Source: Gammaproteobacteria bacterium (GTDB taxonomy: Bacteria; Pseudomonadota; Gammaproteobacteria; RBG-16-57-12). From it: a DNA stretch of 64,000 nucleotides. Positions 10,159 through 19,209 of the stretch are shown in pieces. The stretch lies in the NCBI GenBank assembly GCA_021647245.1, contig JAKIVC010000005.1, positions 22,157 through 86,156 on the forward strand, written 5' to 3'. Position numbers and translations under genes: made by a program. Within the stretch, counting starts at the first letter, position 1. The number at the start of each line of letters is the position of its first letter. Under the pieces are notes generated by a model. It did not search any database. It was not told where the DNA came from and saw only the letters and a program-made list of their open reading frames with translations.

Positions 10159-10476
10159 ATGAAGAAGATACTGATCTGTTTGTTGCTGTTAGCCAACCTT
10201 AGTTTAGGGTTGGCTTATGCTTGGGATATTCATCCCGAAGCAGCGATGGGTCATGACCTGCTCTCTGTTGATCTCTCCGCTTGTGAACAGCATGATCACA
10301 GCGAGGGCGATTTGCACAATGATAATCACTGTGGCCACGGCAGCGCCCATTTGGTGGGTCTGGTTTTTACTCAAACCACACCTTTTGCTGCGAACAGCAA
10401 GAGTGATTTTTTGGTACCCGCACAGACTCCCCACTCCCTCTATATAGCCCCACTTTTAAGACCTCCTATCGCCTAA
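10159..10476 (+). CDS. His-rich periplasmic peptide of the metal efflux operon
   Basis: A 105-residue protein with a signal peptide (KKILICLLLLANLSLGLAYA, probably cut near residue 21). The short mature part is rich in His and acidic residues (CEQHDHSEGDLHNDNHCGHG). It is first in a row with the czcC-, czcB- and czcA-like genes, 73 bases before the czcC-like start. Small His-rich periplasmic proteins often head such operons and may buffer or sense divalent cations. No Shine-Dalgarno is evident. The family is not recognised with certainty. Confidence 0.55.
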   Translation: MKKILICLLLLANLSLGLAYAWDIHPEAAMGHDLLSVDLSACEQHDHSEGDLHNDNHCGHGSAHLVGLVFTQTTPFAANSKSDFLVPAQTPHSLYIAPLLRPPIA

Positions 10477-10549
10477 ATTTTCGCTGTTTTGTTATGTGTC
10501 GCCTAAGGTGATGCGTAGTGTTTTTCTTTGCACGCGAAGGATTTAGTTT

Positions 10550-11842
10550 ATGTTGTTTAAAAAATATTTATCGGCAGGCGTATTCGCTTGTCTGGTGTTA
10601 CCCGTCTGGGCAGTACCTTCCCCTGAGAGACCCCTCTCGACCCTGACCATTAGTGCTGATGTAGCGCAGTTAGTTGACCCATCACTCCAGGTTTTTATTC
10701 AGCAGGTGTGGCTCGATAGCCCAACAATTCAAGGGGCGCAAGCGGCGATTGAAGCGGCGCGGGCGCGAGTCGATGGCGCAGATCGCCCTCTTTATAACCC
10801 GGCCCTTGAACTGGAGGCCGAACGCACGGATGTGAATACGGCTTCAATCGGTTTTCGCCAAACGCTGGATTGGGGGGATAAGCGTCTGGCTAAAACGCGT
10901 ATGGCCCACTCTGCGGTACGTTTCGCTGAGGCGGAATTTATAACACAACGCCAGCAGGTTGCGGTGGAAGCCCTAGAGGCGCTGGCGCACTACTTTACCG
11001 CACGCGAAATGCAAATGCTGTCGATGCAGCGTAGCCAGTTGATGAAAGGGTTTCTTGATACGGTGCAGCAGCGCCAGGCTGCGGGCGATATGGGGGCACT
11101 AGAGGGTACTTTGGCCCATGTTACTTATAGTGAAGCGTTAATGAAGCAAGCGGCGAGAGAGAGTGAGCTGGCCGAAGCTGAAGCGGCACTGCGGGCAGTG
11201 ACCGGTTTTGATCACGTTAACTGGCCGCCGTTACCCCGTCAGCTGGCAGCACCTCCGAAGCGGATTGACCCTGCGCTACTTCAATCACTCCCCGCGCTTG
11301 CTGTGTTGCGTAGTCGAATGGAGCTAGCCAAGTCACGCATTGGTTTGGCGGAAAGCCAAGGGCAGTCTGACCCCACCATTGGCTTTCGTGCTGGCCGTGA
11401 GGGCTCTGAGCGCTTGCTGGGGCTGACGCTGGAGATCCCGCTATTTGTGCGCAATAACTTTAAGGCGGGTGTCCGTGCAGCTTCTTATGATGCGGTGGTT
11501 GAAGAGCTGGCTTATCACGATGCTCATCGCCGCGCCAAAGCACGTCTTGAGGGTACGCTGGGGCGCTTCCATAACACCGCCCGTGCCTGGGCTGCCTGGG
11601 TTACCAACGGGAAACAGGCGCATCGTCAACAGATGAGTTTGCTGGAGCAGCTATGGCAGGCTGAAGAGTTGACCGCGACTGATTACCTGATTCAGGCGAA
11701 ACAGAATATAGATACCCAGACCGCAGCGACGCGGTTGATGGGAGAGGTGTGGCGGGCGGCAATTAGCTGGCTGGATGCGTCAGCTCAGGTTGAAACATGG
11801 TTGGGTTTTACCCCTGCACAAACAGAGAATTCTGGAGAGTAA
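10550..11842 (+). CDS. czcC: outer-membrane efflux protein, CzcC/TolC family
   Basis: A 430-residue TolC-family protein with a signal peptide (about 1-22, ending VWA). Two repeats of long amphipathic helices separated by short beta segments are visible. It would form the trimeric outer-membrane channel of the tripartite cation pump encoded by the next two genes; stop and next start are only four bases apart. The start follows GAAGGA. Assignment to CzcC rather than CusC rests on the pairing with an adaptor that has a His-rich N-terminus. It lacks an obvious lipobox. Confidence 0.85.
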   Translation: MLFKKYLSAGVFACLVLPVWAVPSPERPLSTLTISADVAQLVDPSLQVFIQQVWLDSPTIQGAQAAIEAARARVDGADRPLYNPALELEAERTDVNTASIGFRQTLDWGDKRLAKTRMAHSAVRFAEAEFITQRQQVAVEALEALAHYFTAREMQMLSMQRSQLMKGFLDTVQQRQAAGDMGALEGTLAHVTYSEALMKQAARESELAEAEAALRAVTGFDHVNWPPLPRQLAAPPKRIDPALLQSLPALAVLRSRMELAKSRIGLAESQGQSDPTIGFRAGREGSERLLGLTLEIPLFVRNNFKAGVRAASYDAVVEELAYHDAHRRAKARLEGTLGRFHNTARAWAAWVTNGKQAHRQQMSLLEQLWQAEELTATDYLIQAKQNIDTQTAATRLMGEVWRAAISWLDASAQVETWLGFTPAQTENSGE

Positions 11843-11846
11843 GTAA

Positions 11847-13130
11847 ATGAAAAGCAGATTGATTTTATGGGTTTTATTGAGCCTGACAGCTCCCGGTACT
11901 GTTTTTGCTGGTGAGGGACATGGCCATGATGATGAGGGTCTGGATGATTTTTCAGACATTGAAATGATCGAGAGCCATGGCCCGCACGGTGAAGAGGGGC
12001 ATCAGCACGAAAAAGAGCAACATGAACATCAGGGTGATGGCCATGAAGAGCACGGTCACGACCACGGTGGTCACGATGAGGCGGATGATGATGGTCACGG
12101 CCATGGTGAAGAGGTGAGTGATGTTGAGTTGAGCGAGACTCAGCGTCGTATCGCCGGTATTGAGACGATGATCGTTACACGCCAATCACTGGGTGGTGCC
12201 ATCACCGCACCGGGTGAGGCGATATTGAATGCTTATCGAACGACCAAGATAACACCTCGCACCGCTGCTCAAGTGATAAAGCGACACGCCTATCTTGGTG
12301 ATCACGTCAAAAAGGGAGCGCGATTAATTACCCTCTCCAGTGTTGAGATGGCAGAAGCACAAGGGGCGTTGATGGAGGCGAGTGTTGAGCTGCGCCGCGT
12401 TGAGAAGCTGGGGCGTAAAGTGCTCTCTGAAAAGCGTTTTGTTGCCGCTCAAATAGCTTATCAGCAGGCTTACGCCAAGGTTAACGCCTACGGTATGACG
12501 AAGCAGCAGATCGAGTCTTTGATTGAAACCGGCGATGCCACGCGTGCCACGGGTGAATTTGACCTGCTCTCATTTCAAGATGGCACCCTCATTAGCGATG
12601 ATTTTGTGGTGGGTGAGTTGATTGAGCCGGGTTATGTATTGATGGAGATCAGTGATGAGTCTCTGCTCTGGGTTGAGGCACGTCTAACACCGGATGATGC
12701 GGCCCGTATTGCACTGAAATCACCCGCCCAGGTGCAGGTTGGCAAGCGCTGGATGAGCGGGAAAGTTGTGCAGGCTCGCCACACACTGGATGCGACCACA
12801 CGCACCCTGGCGGTGCATATTGAAGTGGAGAATCGCAACGATGAGCTACACCCTGGGCAGTTTGTGAATGTTGTTATCGAAGGTAATCAAAAACGTCAGG
12901 GTCTGGTGGTACCAGTAGCGGCAATTTTACGCAGCCCCGAGGGTGATTGGCAGCTGTTTGTGGAGATCGCCCCCGGTCGTTTTGAACCCAAAGAGGTGAC
13001 GGTGCTGGATACGGTGGGTGACCGTATGTTGATTGAAGGTATTGAAGAGGGCACTACCATCGTGGGTAAAGGTGCTTTCTTTGTGCAGTCTGAAATGGCC
13101 AAGGGTGGCTTTGATCCGCACAACCATTAA
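11847..13130 (+). CDS. czcB: periplasmic adaptor of metal RND efflux, CzcB-like
   Basis: A 427-residue membrane-fusion protein. After a signal peptide (ending VFAG), residues about 24-90 form a His/Asp/Glu-rich tail (repeated HGH, HEE and HDH motifs), as in CzcB-type adaptors for Zn, Co or Cd. The barrel-sandwich, helical hairpin and beta-barrel domains follow (about 110-350), and a membrane-proximal domain ends the protein. The His-rich tail suggests periplasmic metal capture. It lies between czcC and czcA in one operon. Confidence 0.87.
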   Translation: MKSRLILWVLLSLTAPGTVFAGEGHGHDDEGLDDFSDIEMIESHGPHGEEGHQHEKEQHEHQGDGHEEHGHDHGGHDEADDDGHGHGEEVSDVELSETQRRIAGIETMIVTRQSLGGAITAPGEAILNAYRTTKITPRTAAQVIKRHAYLGDHVKKGARLITLSSVEMAEAQGALMEASVELRRVEKLGRKVLSEKRFVAAQIAYQQAYAKVNAYGMTKQQIESLIETGDATRATGEFDLLSFQDGTLISDDFVVGELIEPGYVLMEISDESLLWVEARLTPDDAARIALKSPAQVQVGKRWMSGKVVQARHTLDATTRTLAVHIEVENRNDELHPGQFVNVVIEGNQKRQGLVVPVAAILRSPEGDWQLFVEIAPGRFEPKEVTVLDTVGDRMLIEGIEEGTTIVGKGAFFVQSEMAKGGFDPHNH

Positions 13131-13155
13131 TTAACTGAGCAGAGAGATAAAGATT

Positions 13156-16100
13156 ATGTTGAATCGTATTATCGACTGGTCAGTTATCAACCGTTTATTG
13201 GTTGTGATTGGTCTGCTGGCGTTAACAGCTGCTGCGACACTTATTATTCCAAAACTGAACCTAGATGCCTTTCCTGATGTGACCAATGTTCAAGTTTCCA
13301 TCAATACAGAAGCACCTGGCCTGGCCTCGGAAGAGGTTGAGCAGCTAATCACTTTTCCCATCGAAGCGGTGATGTATGCCCTGCCTGATGTGGAGCAGGT
13401 GCGTTCGATCTCCAAAACCGGCTTGTCCGGTATCACGGTGGTGTTCAAAGAGGGGAAAGATATCTACTTTGCCCGCCAGTTAGTATTTGAGCGATTGCAA
13501 TCGGCAAAAGAGCTGATTCCCGACGGGGTGGGAATGCCCGAGATTGGCCCCAATACTTCGGGCCTGGGGCAGATCTATCAATACCTGCTAGTGGCGGATG
13601 ACAAAAGCCGCTTTGATGCCATGGCGCTGCGTAGTCTAAATGACTGGGTGGTCAAATTGCTGCTGATGCCAGTGGATGGGGTGACCGAGGTACTCTCCTT
13701 TGGGGGAGATGTTAAGCAGTATCAGGTTAATCTGAATCCATCCCGTCTGCTGGCCTATGGGTTGAGTCAGCAGGATGTGGTTACAGCGCTGGAGAACAAC
13801 AATGCCAATGCGGGCGGCTGGTATATGGATCGCGGTCAGGAGCAGTTGGTTATTCGCGGTGTCGGCTGGTTAAGTCATGATGAGCAGGGGCTGAAGGAGC
13901 TGCGACAAATTCCGCTGAAAACGGTGGATGGAACGGTGGTAACAGTGGCTCAGGTGGCTACGGTGGCACTGGGCAGTGAAATACGCCAAGGTGCCGTTAC
14001 CATGACACGCCGCGATGCCCAAGGTGATCCGCAGGTGCTGGGTGAAGTGGTGGCCGGTATTGTGCTGAAACGGATGGGTTCCAATACCAAAAGCACCATT
14101 GACGGAATCGAAAGCCGTGTGGCGTTAATTCAGCAGGCCCTGCCTGAAGGCGTACGCTTTGAGGTCTTTTATGATCAGAGTGATCTGATCACCCAGGCGG
14201 TGAGCACGGTTGTTAATGCGCTGCTGCTGGCCTTCATATTTATTGTGGTGGTGCTGGCGCTGTTTTTAATGAACCTGCGGGCGACTTTTCTGGTGCTGAT
14301 CTCGATTCCCATCTCCATTGGTATCGCGCTGATGATCATGGCCTGGTTTGGCCTCTCAGCCAACCTGATGTCACTGGGTGGCATTGCGGTGGCTATTGGT
14401 ATGTTGGTGGATGGTTCGGTAGTGATGGTGGACAATATGTTCAAACACCTCACACACCCCGATGCCGAACATGACAAACAAGCCCATGCCCGTGCAGGCG
14501 CTCAAGATGCAGACCCCTATGATGTCGCCCATGATAAAAACGGCATTGCGTTACGGCTGCAAATTGCCGGCAGGGAGGTGGCGCGTCCGATATTTTTTGC
14601 CACCTCAATTATTCTGGTGGTGTTTTTACCGCTGTTCAGTTTTGAAGGTGTTGAGGCGAAGCTGTTTCAGCCTATGGCCATCAGCATTATGCTGGCAGTG
14701 GTGGCGGCAGCTTTTGTCGCGCTGATCATTGTGCCGGCACTGGCCACCTACCTGTTCCGCCACGGCGTGCGCGAAAAAGAGAGCTTTGTTCTCAAGCCGT
14801 TGGATAAGCTTTATCGTCGTGGTTTGCGTTGGGCGCTAAAAAGAACCCGCATCGTAGTGGGTGGAGCGGTGTTGCTGATGATAGCTACAGTCGCACTGGT
14901 ACCGCAGTTAGGTACCGAGTTTGTGCCAGAGCTAGAAGAGGGAACCATCAATCTGCGCGTTACACTAGCCCCTTCGGCCAGCCTGGAGACAGCACTCACG
15001 GTTGCCCCAAAACTGGAAACGATGTTACTGGAGTTCCCCGAAGTCACTTACGCCTTGAGTCGAGTGGGCCGCCCAGAAATTGGCGGTGACCCAGAGCCGG
15101 TTAACAATATCGAAATATATATTGGCTTGAAACCGGTGAGTGAGTGGAGCAGTGCCCGCAATCGCCAGGAGTTGCAAGGATTGATGGAACATAAGCTGGA
15201 GCAACACCCCGGCCTACTGCTCAACTTTTCACAACCCATAGCGACCCGAGTGGATGAGCTACTGTCAGGCGTGAAGGCGCAGCTGGCGATTAAACTATTT
15301 GGCCCTGATCTGGCGGTATTAGCAGAGAAGGGTGCGGCTATTGAACAAGTGATACAAAGTGTTGACGGTGCGCGGGATGTGGCAATGGAACAGATTGTCG
15401 GCGAAGCGCAACTGGTGATACGACCCGACAGAGCGCAGCTCTCCCGTTATGGGTTAGCCGTGGGTGATGTGATGGCGATTGTCCGGGATGGCCTGGGTGG
15501 TCGCGAGGCGGGGCAGATCATCAATGGCAATGAGCGCTACGACATCTATGTTCGTCTAGCCGAATCGTTCCGCGTTGATCCGACTGCGATTAACAACCTG
15601 CGCCTGCAAGCACCCACGGGTGCCTGGGTAAGGTTAGGAGATGTTGCCCAAATCAGCATTGAATCCGGGCCGCCCCAAGTGCGCCGAGACGATGTGCAGC
15701 GGCGTGTAGTCATTCAAGCCAATGTACAGGGGCGTGATATGGGCGGTGTGGTAGCAGACATCCAGCGTGCGATTGCAGAACAAGTAGAGCTACCCTCCGG
15801 TTACTCGGTCGATATTGGAGGACAATTTGAGAGCCAGCAGCGAGCGCAACAACGGCTCAGTATGATTGTACCGCTCTCTTTGGCACTGATTGCACTGCTA
15901 CTCTACTTCGCATTCAACTCAGTCGGTCAGGCACTGCTTATCTTGGTCAACGTACCGCTGGCGGTGATTGGTGGAGTCTTCGCCCTCTACCTCTCCGGGC
16001 AGTACCTCTCGGTACCCAGCTCTATCGGCTTCATTACCCTGTTTGGCGTTGCGGTACTGAATGGCGTAGTCATGGTGGAGAGCATAAATCAACGGATAGC

Positions 16101-16356
16101 GGATGGATTGTCGGTGGAAGAGGCTGTTTTCAGTGGCGCAACCTCACGTTTGCGCCCCGTATTGATGACCGCCATCACCTCGGCACTCGGACTCATACCG
16201 ATGCTGATTTCGACTGGCGTAGGGGCCGAAATTCAAAAACCCCTGGCCACGGTGATTGTAGGTGGGCTACTCAGCGCCACCTTCTTAACCCTGTTTATCT
16301 TACCCACCCTGTTCGCCTGGTTCTCCAAAGCTAAGCTAGGAGGCTGTCGGGCTTAG
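13156..16356 (+). CDS. czcA: heavy-metal RND efflux pump, CzcA/CusA family
   Basis: A 1066-residue inner-membrane RND antiporter with the usual twelve helices and two large periplasmic loops. The helix-4 signature reads AIGMLVDGSVVMVDN, intermediate between the CzcA form (DFG-x3-DGA) and the CusA form (AIG-x3-DAA), so the metal cannot be read from it. A cytoplasmic loop at about 430-470 is rich in His and Asp (HLTHPDAEHDKQAHA). The last codons (GGCRA and stop) come from an inserted MITE-like element. Without the insertion the frame would end KLAER, about the same length. It is the last gene of the operon. Confidence 0.88.
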   Translation: MLNRIIDWSVINRLLVVIGLLALTAAATLIIPKLNLDAFPDVTNVQVSINTEAPGLASEEVEQLITFPIEAVMYALPDVEQVRSISKTGLSGITVVFKEGKDIYFARQLVFERLQSAKELIPDGVGMPEIGPNTSGLGQIYQYLLVADDKSRFDAMALRSLNDWVVKLLLMPVDGVTEVLSFGGDVKQYQVNLNPSRLLAYGLSQQDVVTALENNNANAGGWYMDRGQEQLVIRGVGWLSHDEQGLKELRQIPLKTVDGTVVTVAQVATVALGSEIRQGAVTMTRRDAQGDPQVLGEVVAGIVLKRMGSNTKSTIDGIESRVALIQQALPEGVRFEVFYDQSDLITQAVSTVVNALLLAFIFIVVVLALFLMNLRATFLVLISIPISIGIALMIMAWFGLSANLMSLGGIAVAIGMLVDGSVVMVDNMFKHLTHPDAEHDKQAHARAGAQDADPYDVAHDKNGIALRLQIAGREVARPIFFATSIILVVFLPLFSFEGVEAKLFQPMAISIMLAVVAAAFVALIIVPALATYLFRHGVREKESFVLKPLDKLYRRGLRWALKRTRIVVGGAVLLMIATVALVPQLGTEFVPELEEGTINLRVTLAPSASLETALTVAPKLETMLLEFPEVTYALSRVGRPEIGGDPEPVNNIEIYIGLKPVSEWSSARNRQELQGLMEHKLEQHPGLLLNFSQPIATRVDELLSGVKAQLAIKLFGPDLAVLAEKGAAIEQVIQSVDGARDVAMEQIVGEAQLVIRPDRAQLSRYGLAVGDVMAIVRDGLGGREAGQIINGNERYDIYVRLAESFRVDPTAINNLRLQAPTGAWVRLGDVAQISIESGPPQVRRDDVQRRVVIQANVQGRDMGGVVADIQRAIAEQVELPSGYSVDIGGQFESQQRAQQRLSMIVPLSLALIALLLYFAFNSVGQALLILVNVPLAVIGGVFALYLSGQYLSVPSSIGFITLFGVAVLNGVVMVESINQRIADGLSVEEAVFSGATSRLRPVLMTAITSALGLIPMLISTGVGAEIQKPLATVIVGGLLSATFLTLFILPTLFAWFSKAKLGGCRA

Positions 16357-16499
16357 GTGATCGTAGCGAGGGAAAGCCATTTTGAGTCCATTTTTTTGAT
16401 CGTTTGAGGTGAATATTGAGCATATTCAACGAAAATGATCGGAGAAATGGGCCTGAATGGCTTTTCCGCAGTAGATTCACCCTAAGTCCGACAGCCTCC
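16339..16499 (+). mobile_element. 161-bp MITE-like element, copy 1
   Basis: The ends are near-perfect inverted repeats beginning GGAGGCTGTCGG and ending CCGACAGCCTCC. TA flanks both sides (16337-16338 and 16500-16501), as expected for a TA target duplication. There is no coding capacity. A second copy of the same length and orientation is at 29112-29272. Removing the element plus one TA restores an uninterrupted czcA end. The TA duplication fits IS630/mariner-type elements; the parent transposase is not in the window. Confidence 0.85.
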
Positions 16500-16524
16500 T
16501 AGCGGAAAGGTAGTCAGTTGAGTG

Positions 16525-16554
16525 ACCTCACCGCCTCAAATGAAGTGGTGAGGT
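16525..16554 (+). terminator. hairpin downstream of czcA, probable terminator
   Basis: ACCTCACC (16525-16532) and GGTGAGGT (16547-16554) form a perfect 8-bp stem. The T-tract is weak (CTCTATTGT), so factor-independent termination is uncertain. It lies where the czc operon would have ended before the MITE inserted. Confidence 0.5.
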
Positions 16555-16793
16555 CTCTATTGTAGGGCAGATTAAACCGCCAAGTGCATACCCGATGCGC
16601 CGCCATTAACTCAACGGCCTCCCCAGCGACTTTACATTTAACAGCGAAGAAGCGTTGCGATATAGAGAAACTGGCCAACTATGGACAATTAACCCACTGA
16701 GGGTAAAGGAGGCCAAATATGGCCCTTAATAGCTGTAGATACTGCTATTTGCAGGTAAATATCGGAGTGGAAGATGATTGTCATTGAAAGTGA

Positions 16794-16886
16794 TGTGGAA
16801 TTGAGAGATGGTTAGGATAATCAAAAAAGAGACGCTGGGCAGGTAGTAAAGGACTCAGAAGGGGATTTTCTACAGCCTCGTTAGGT
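16794..16886 (-). repeat. 93-bp repeat A, copy 1
   Basis: Its reverse complement matches 28977-29069 over the whole length, with a short divergent patch. Shared blocks include CCTAACGAGGCTGTAGAAAA, CTACCTGCCCAGCGTCT and GATTATCCTAACCATC. It ends at GTTAGGT (16880-16886), immediately before the cassette gene. It does not have the two-armed symmetry of a standard attC site. It may be an attI-like or IS end; the class is unknown. The stretch 16555-16793 before it holds nothing I can assign. Confidence 0.7.
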
Positions 16887-16917
16887 GCAAAAAAACATCA
16901 ACCAATTGAGAAGAAAA

Positions 16918-17352
16918 ATGGATGATTACGAAAGATACGAGAACGAGTGCAAAAAGATAAGGAAAACCAATGAACAGCTATTAAATGAGTTTGAGGTTTT
17001 TCTGAAATCAACCGGGTTGTCGGAAAACACGATAAGCAATCATCTCTCAAACATTGGTTTCTACTTAAACGAATATCTACTGTACGAAGATGCAATAGAA
17101 GCAACGGAGGGTGTTGGTGCTGTAGGTATGTTTCTTGGATATTGGTTTATCAAAAAGGCAATGTGGGCAAGCCGATCAAGCATCAAAGGCAATGCGACAA
17201 GCATTAAAAGGTTTTACACTTTCCTGTATGAGAAAGGGTTAATAGAAAAAAATGACTTGGATGATTTAAAAGAAGAAATCAAAGAAAGCATGTCAGAATG
17301 GTTGGCTACTCTGGATCGTTACGATGATCCGTCAGTTGAAGATATTTGGTGA
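16918..17352 (+). CDS. orphan recombinase-type SAM-like (core-binding) domain protein
   Basis: A 144-residue protein that resembles only the N-terminal core-binding domain of tyrosine recombinases (FLKSTGLSENTISNHLSNI, then IKRFYTFLYEKGLI). The catalytic domain with its Arg, His and Tyr residues is absent, and the protein ends cleanly in an acidic tail. The codons are AT-rich and unlike the neighbours. ATG 16918 has GAGAAG upstream; a GTG at 16885 in the same frame lies inside the core-site region and is less likely. The gene is the only payload between GTTAGGT (16880) and ACCTA (17368), like an integron cassette. It may bind DNA; function unknown. Confidence 0.6.
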   Translation: MDDYERYENECKKIRKTNEQLLNEFEVFLKSTGLSENTISNHLSNIGFYLNEYLLYEDAIEATEGVGAVGMFLGYWFIKKAMWASRSSIKGNATSIKRFYTFLYEKGLIEKNDLDDLKEEIKESMSEWLATLDRYDDPSVEDIW

Positions 17353-17373
17353 TATTGAACAAAGAACACCTAA

Positions 17374-17442
17374 TCGGGTAGCCAAGGGTTTCTAACCTCT
17401 AAGCCCCCACAACACCCTGCATGTGGCTTCACACAGGGCGCT
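17374..17442 (-). other. group II intron 3' remnant (domains V and VI)
   Basis: On the minus strand 17442-17411 folds as domain V. It starts with the AGC triad paired to GTT and has a 9-bp basal helix (two G-T pairs). A two-base bulge on the 3' side comes next, then a 4-bp helix and a 4-base loop. A domain-VI-like hairpin follows (GGTT-AGA-AACC) and the sequence ends CTACCCGAT next to TAGGT. The rest of the intron is missing. It is homologous to 28201-28258. The fold is done by eye. Confidence 0.65.
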
Positions 17443-17461
17443 TTACTTAGCATAACACTTA

Positions 17462-17950
17462 TTAGCTTGGCCTAAATTTCAGAACATCCTTAACCGTTTG
17501 AAGCACTGCATTGGCATGCTCTTTTACTTTAACTTTTCGCCACTCATGACGAAGGATGCCAGCTTCATCGATGAGGAAAGTGCTTCTTTCAATACCGAAT
17601 GACTCTTTTCCGTAGAGTTTTTTTAGTTTGATAACATCAAATGCTCGGCACAGGGTTTCATCTTCATCGGAGAGCAGTTCGAAGGGGAAGCTGTGCTTAC
17701 TTTTAAAGTTTTCATGGCGCTTCATGGTGTCTCGGGAGACGCCAAGAATCACGGTATTTAATTGACTGAACTCAGCGTGTAGGTCACGAAAATCCTGCCC
17801 CTCGGTGGTGCAGCCTGGTGTGCTGTCTCTCGGGTAAAAATAGAGCACAATGTTTTTACCACGAAGGTTGCTGAGTGAGATGTTTTGCTCACCGGTTGCA
17901 GGGCGGGTGAAGTTGGCGACTGTATCGCCTATTTTGGGGGCGTTAGACAT
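17462..17950 (-). CDS. bcp: thioredoxin-dependent peroxiredoxin, BCP/PrxQ type
   Basis: A 162-residue peroxiredoxin that reduces hydroperoxides in the cytoplasm. The peroxidatic Cys47 lies in YPRDSTPGCTTEGQ. The second cysteine that E. coli Bcp has five residues later is absent here, so it is probably a one-Cys or atypical form. The C-terminal sequence GIERSTFLIDEAG is typical. The frame is open upstream to 18043, but that would run into tRNA-Arg; ATG 17948-17950 gives the normal family N-terminus (MSNAPKIGD). It is downstream of tRNA-Arg on the same strand. Confidence 0.93.
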   Translation of the reverse strand: MSNAPKIGDTVANFTRPATGEQNISLSNLRGKNIVLYFYPRDSTPGCTTEGQDFRDLHAEFSQLNTVILGVSRDTMKRHENFKSKHSFPFELLSDEDETLCRAFDVIKLKKLYGKESFGIERSTFLIDEAGILRHEWRKVKVKEHANAVLQTVKDVLKFRPS

Positions 17951-18016
17951 GGGGACCTTTGTCTGTTGGTTTGAGCAGTGGGGGCTGCGCTGATTGTGAC
18001 GTGGCCGAGCATGAAA

Positions 18017-18093
18017 TGGTCCGCTTGAGTGGATTCGAACCACTGACCTGTCCCTTAGGAGGGGACCGCTCTATCCAGCTGAGCTACAAGCGG
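18017..18093 (-). tRNA. tRNA-Arg (anticodon CCT)
   Basis: A complete cloverleaf on the minus strand with encoded CCA. The acceptor stem is CCGCTTG/CAAGCGG and the anticodon loop CTCCTAA gives CCT, reading AGG. The T-arm contains GGTTCGAATCC. Confidence 0.95.
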
Positions 18094-18126
18094 TTTTTTT
18101 GTTTTGGCAACATTTTAATGTTGTCT

Positions 18127-18162
18127 GCTTTAAAAGGCCGGCACTCGCCGACGTTTTAAAGC
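18127..18162 (-). terminator. probable terminator after fabI
   Basis: GCTTTAAAA and TTTTAAAGC form a 9-bp stem with an inner GGC/GCC helix, about ten bases after the fabI stop codon. There is no separate T-run, but the descending arm contains TTTT. Confidence 0.5.
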
Positions 18163-18172
18163 GCTGGCATGG

Positions 18173-18958
18173 CTAGATCTTCTGTGGCATTGCCACGGTA
18201 TGATAACCGCTATCGACATGAATCACTTCACCGGTCACGCCCATTGCCAGGTCGGAGGCGAGGAAGGCGGTTACGTTGCCGACATCATCGATAGTGACAT
18301 TACGGCGCATCGGTGAGTTCTCTTCTGAGTAGTCCAGCATCCGACGAAAGCCGCTGATGCCCGCAGCGGCTAAAGTGCGAATCGGGCCTGCGGAGACCGC
18401 ATTGACACGAATACCCTCTGGGCCAACAGCATTTGCCATGTAGCGAACATTGGCTTCTAGGCTGGCCTTGGCGATACCCATTACATTGTAGTTAGGGATG
18501 AAGCGTTCAGCACCTAAGTAGCTCATGGTGATGAGTGAGCCGTTGCGCCCCTGCATCATGTTACGACCGGCTTTAGCGAGTGCCGCAAAGGAGTATGAGC
18601 TGATGTCGTGGGCTGTTTTAAAGCCGTCACGGGTGACGCACTCCAGGTAGTCCCCTTCGAGCTCTTCACGGGGGGCGAAGGCAACCGAGTGAATAATGAT
18701 ATCGACGTGATCCCAGTAGTTGTCAAGGTGTTCAAATACTTTTTCGATCTCTTTGTCGCTGCTAACATCACAGGGTATGAAAATTTCAGAGCCACATTCA
18801 GCACCAATTTTTTCAACACGGCCACGTAATCTTTCGTTTTGGTAGGTGAAAGCCAGATCGGCACCTTCACGCTGCATCGCTTTTGCAATGCCGTAGGCGA
18901 TGGATTTATTGCTGGCAAGGCCAACAATGAGTGCGTTTTTACCGGAGAGAATACCCAT
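18173..18958 (-). CDS. fabI: enoyl-[acyl-carrier-protein] reductase (NADH)
   Basis: A 261-residue FabI of the short-chain dehydrogenase fold. It catalyses the last reduction of each fatty-acid elongation cycle. The nucleotide-binding motif is [11 protein letters not shown]. The active-site residues Tyr147, Tyr157 and Lys164 have FabI spacing (YNVMGIAK). The C-terminus ([11 protein letters not shown]) is typical. It stands alone, with a probable terminator downstream and 251 bases of non-coding DNA before the ABC transporter genes on the other strand. Confidence 0.97.
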   Translation of the reverse strand: MGILSGKNALIVGLASNKSIAYGIAKAMQREGADLAFTYQNERLRGRVEKIGAECGSEIFIPCDVSSDKEIEKVFEHLDNYWDHVDIIIHSVAFAPREELEGDYLECVTRDGFKTAHDISSYSFAALAKAGRNMMQGRNGSLITMSYLGAERFIPNYNVMGIAKASLEANVRYMANAVGPEGIRVNAVSAGPIRTLAAAGISGFRRMLDYSEENSPMRRNVTIDDVGNVTAFLASDLAMGVTGEVIHVDSGYHTVAMPQKI

Positions 18959-19209
18959 AGTGCGAACCTTTTCTATGCTTATCTTGTATGTCTGTTTTAA
19001 CCGCTCTCATTAAGGAGAGGCTAAAAACGCCTGCGGGCATTATAGAGCGGCTTGCGGGTATTTTACAGCGCTTTTATTTCAGCGCAAAAACTACGCGCTG
19101 CACAACAGCCTATAGATCATCTAATGTTTCTATCTGGGATGAGGGTATCGCTTGTTTTTCAGAGGTTTGCTCGGTATAACTGTGCATATTTATAAAACGC
19201 GAGTTCAGA

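Noticed and set aside
16794..16886. Repeat A as a standard attC site
   Set aside because: It has one core (GTTAGGY) but no matching RYYYAAC arm at the other end and no two-armed complementarity, so it is listed only as a repeat.
17951..18043. N-terminal extension of bcp
   Set aside because: It would read into tRNA-Arg and adds residues not found in peroxiredoxins.
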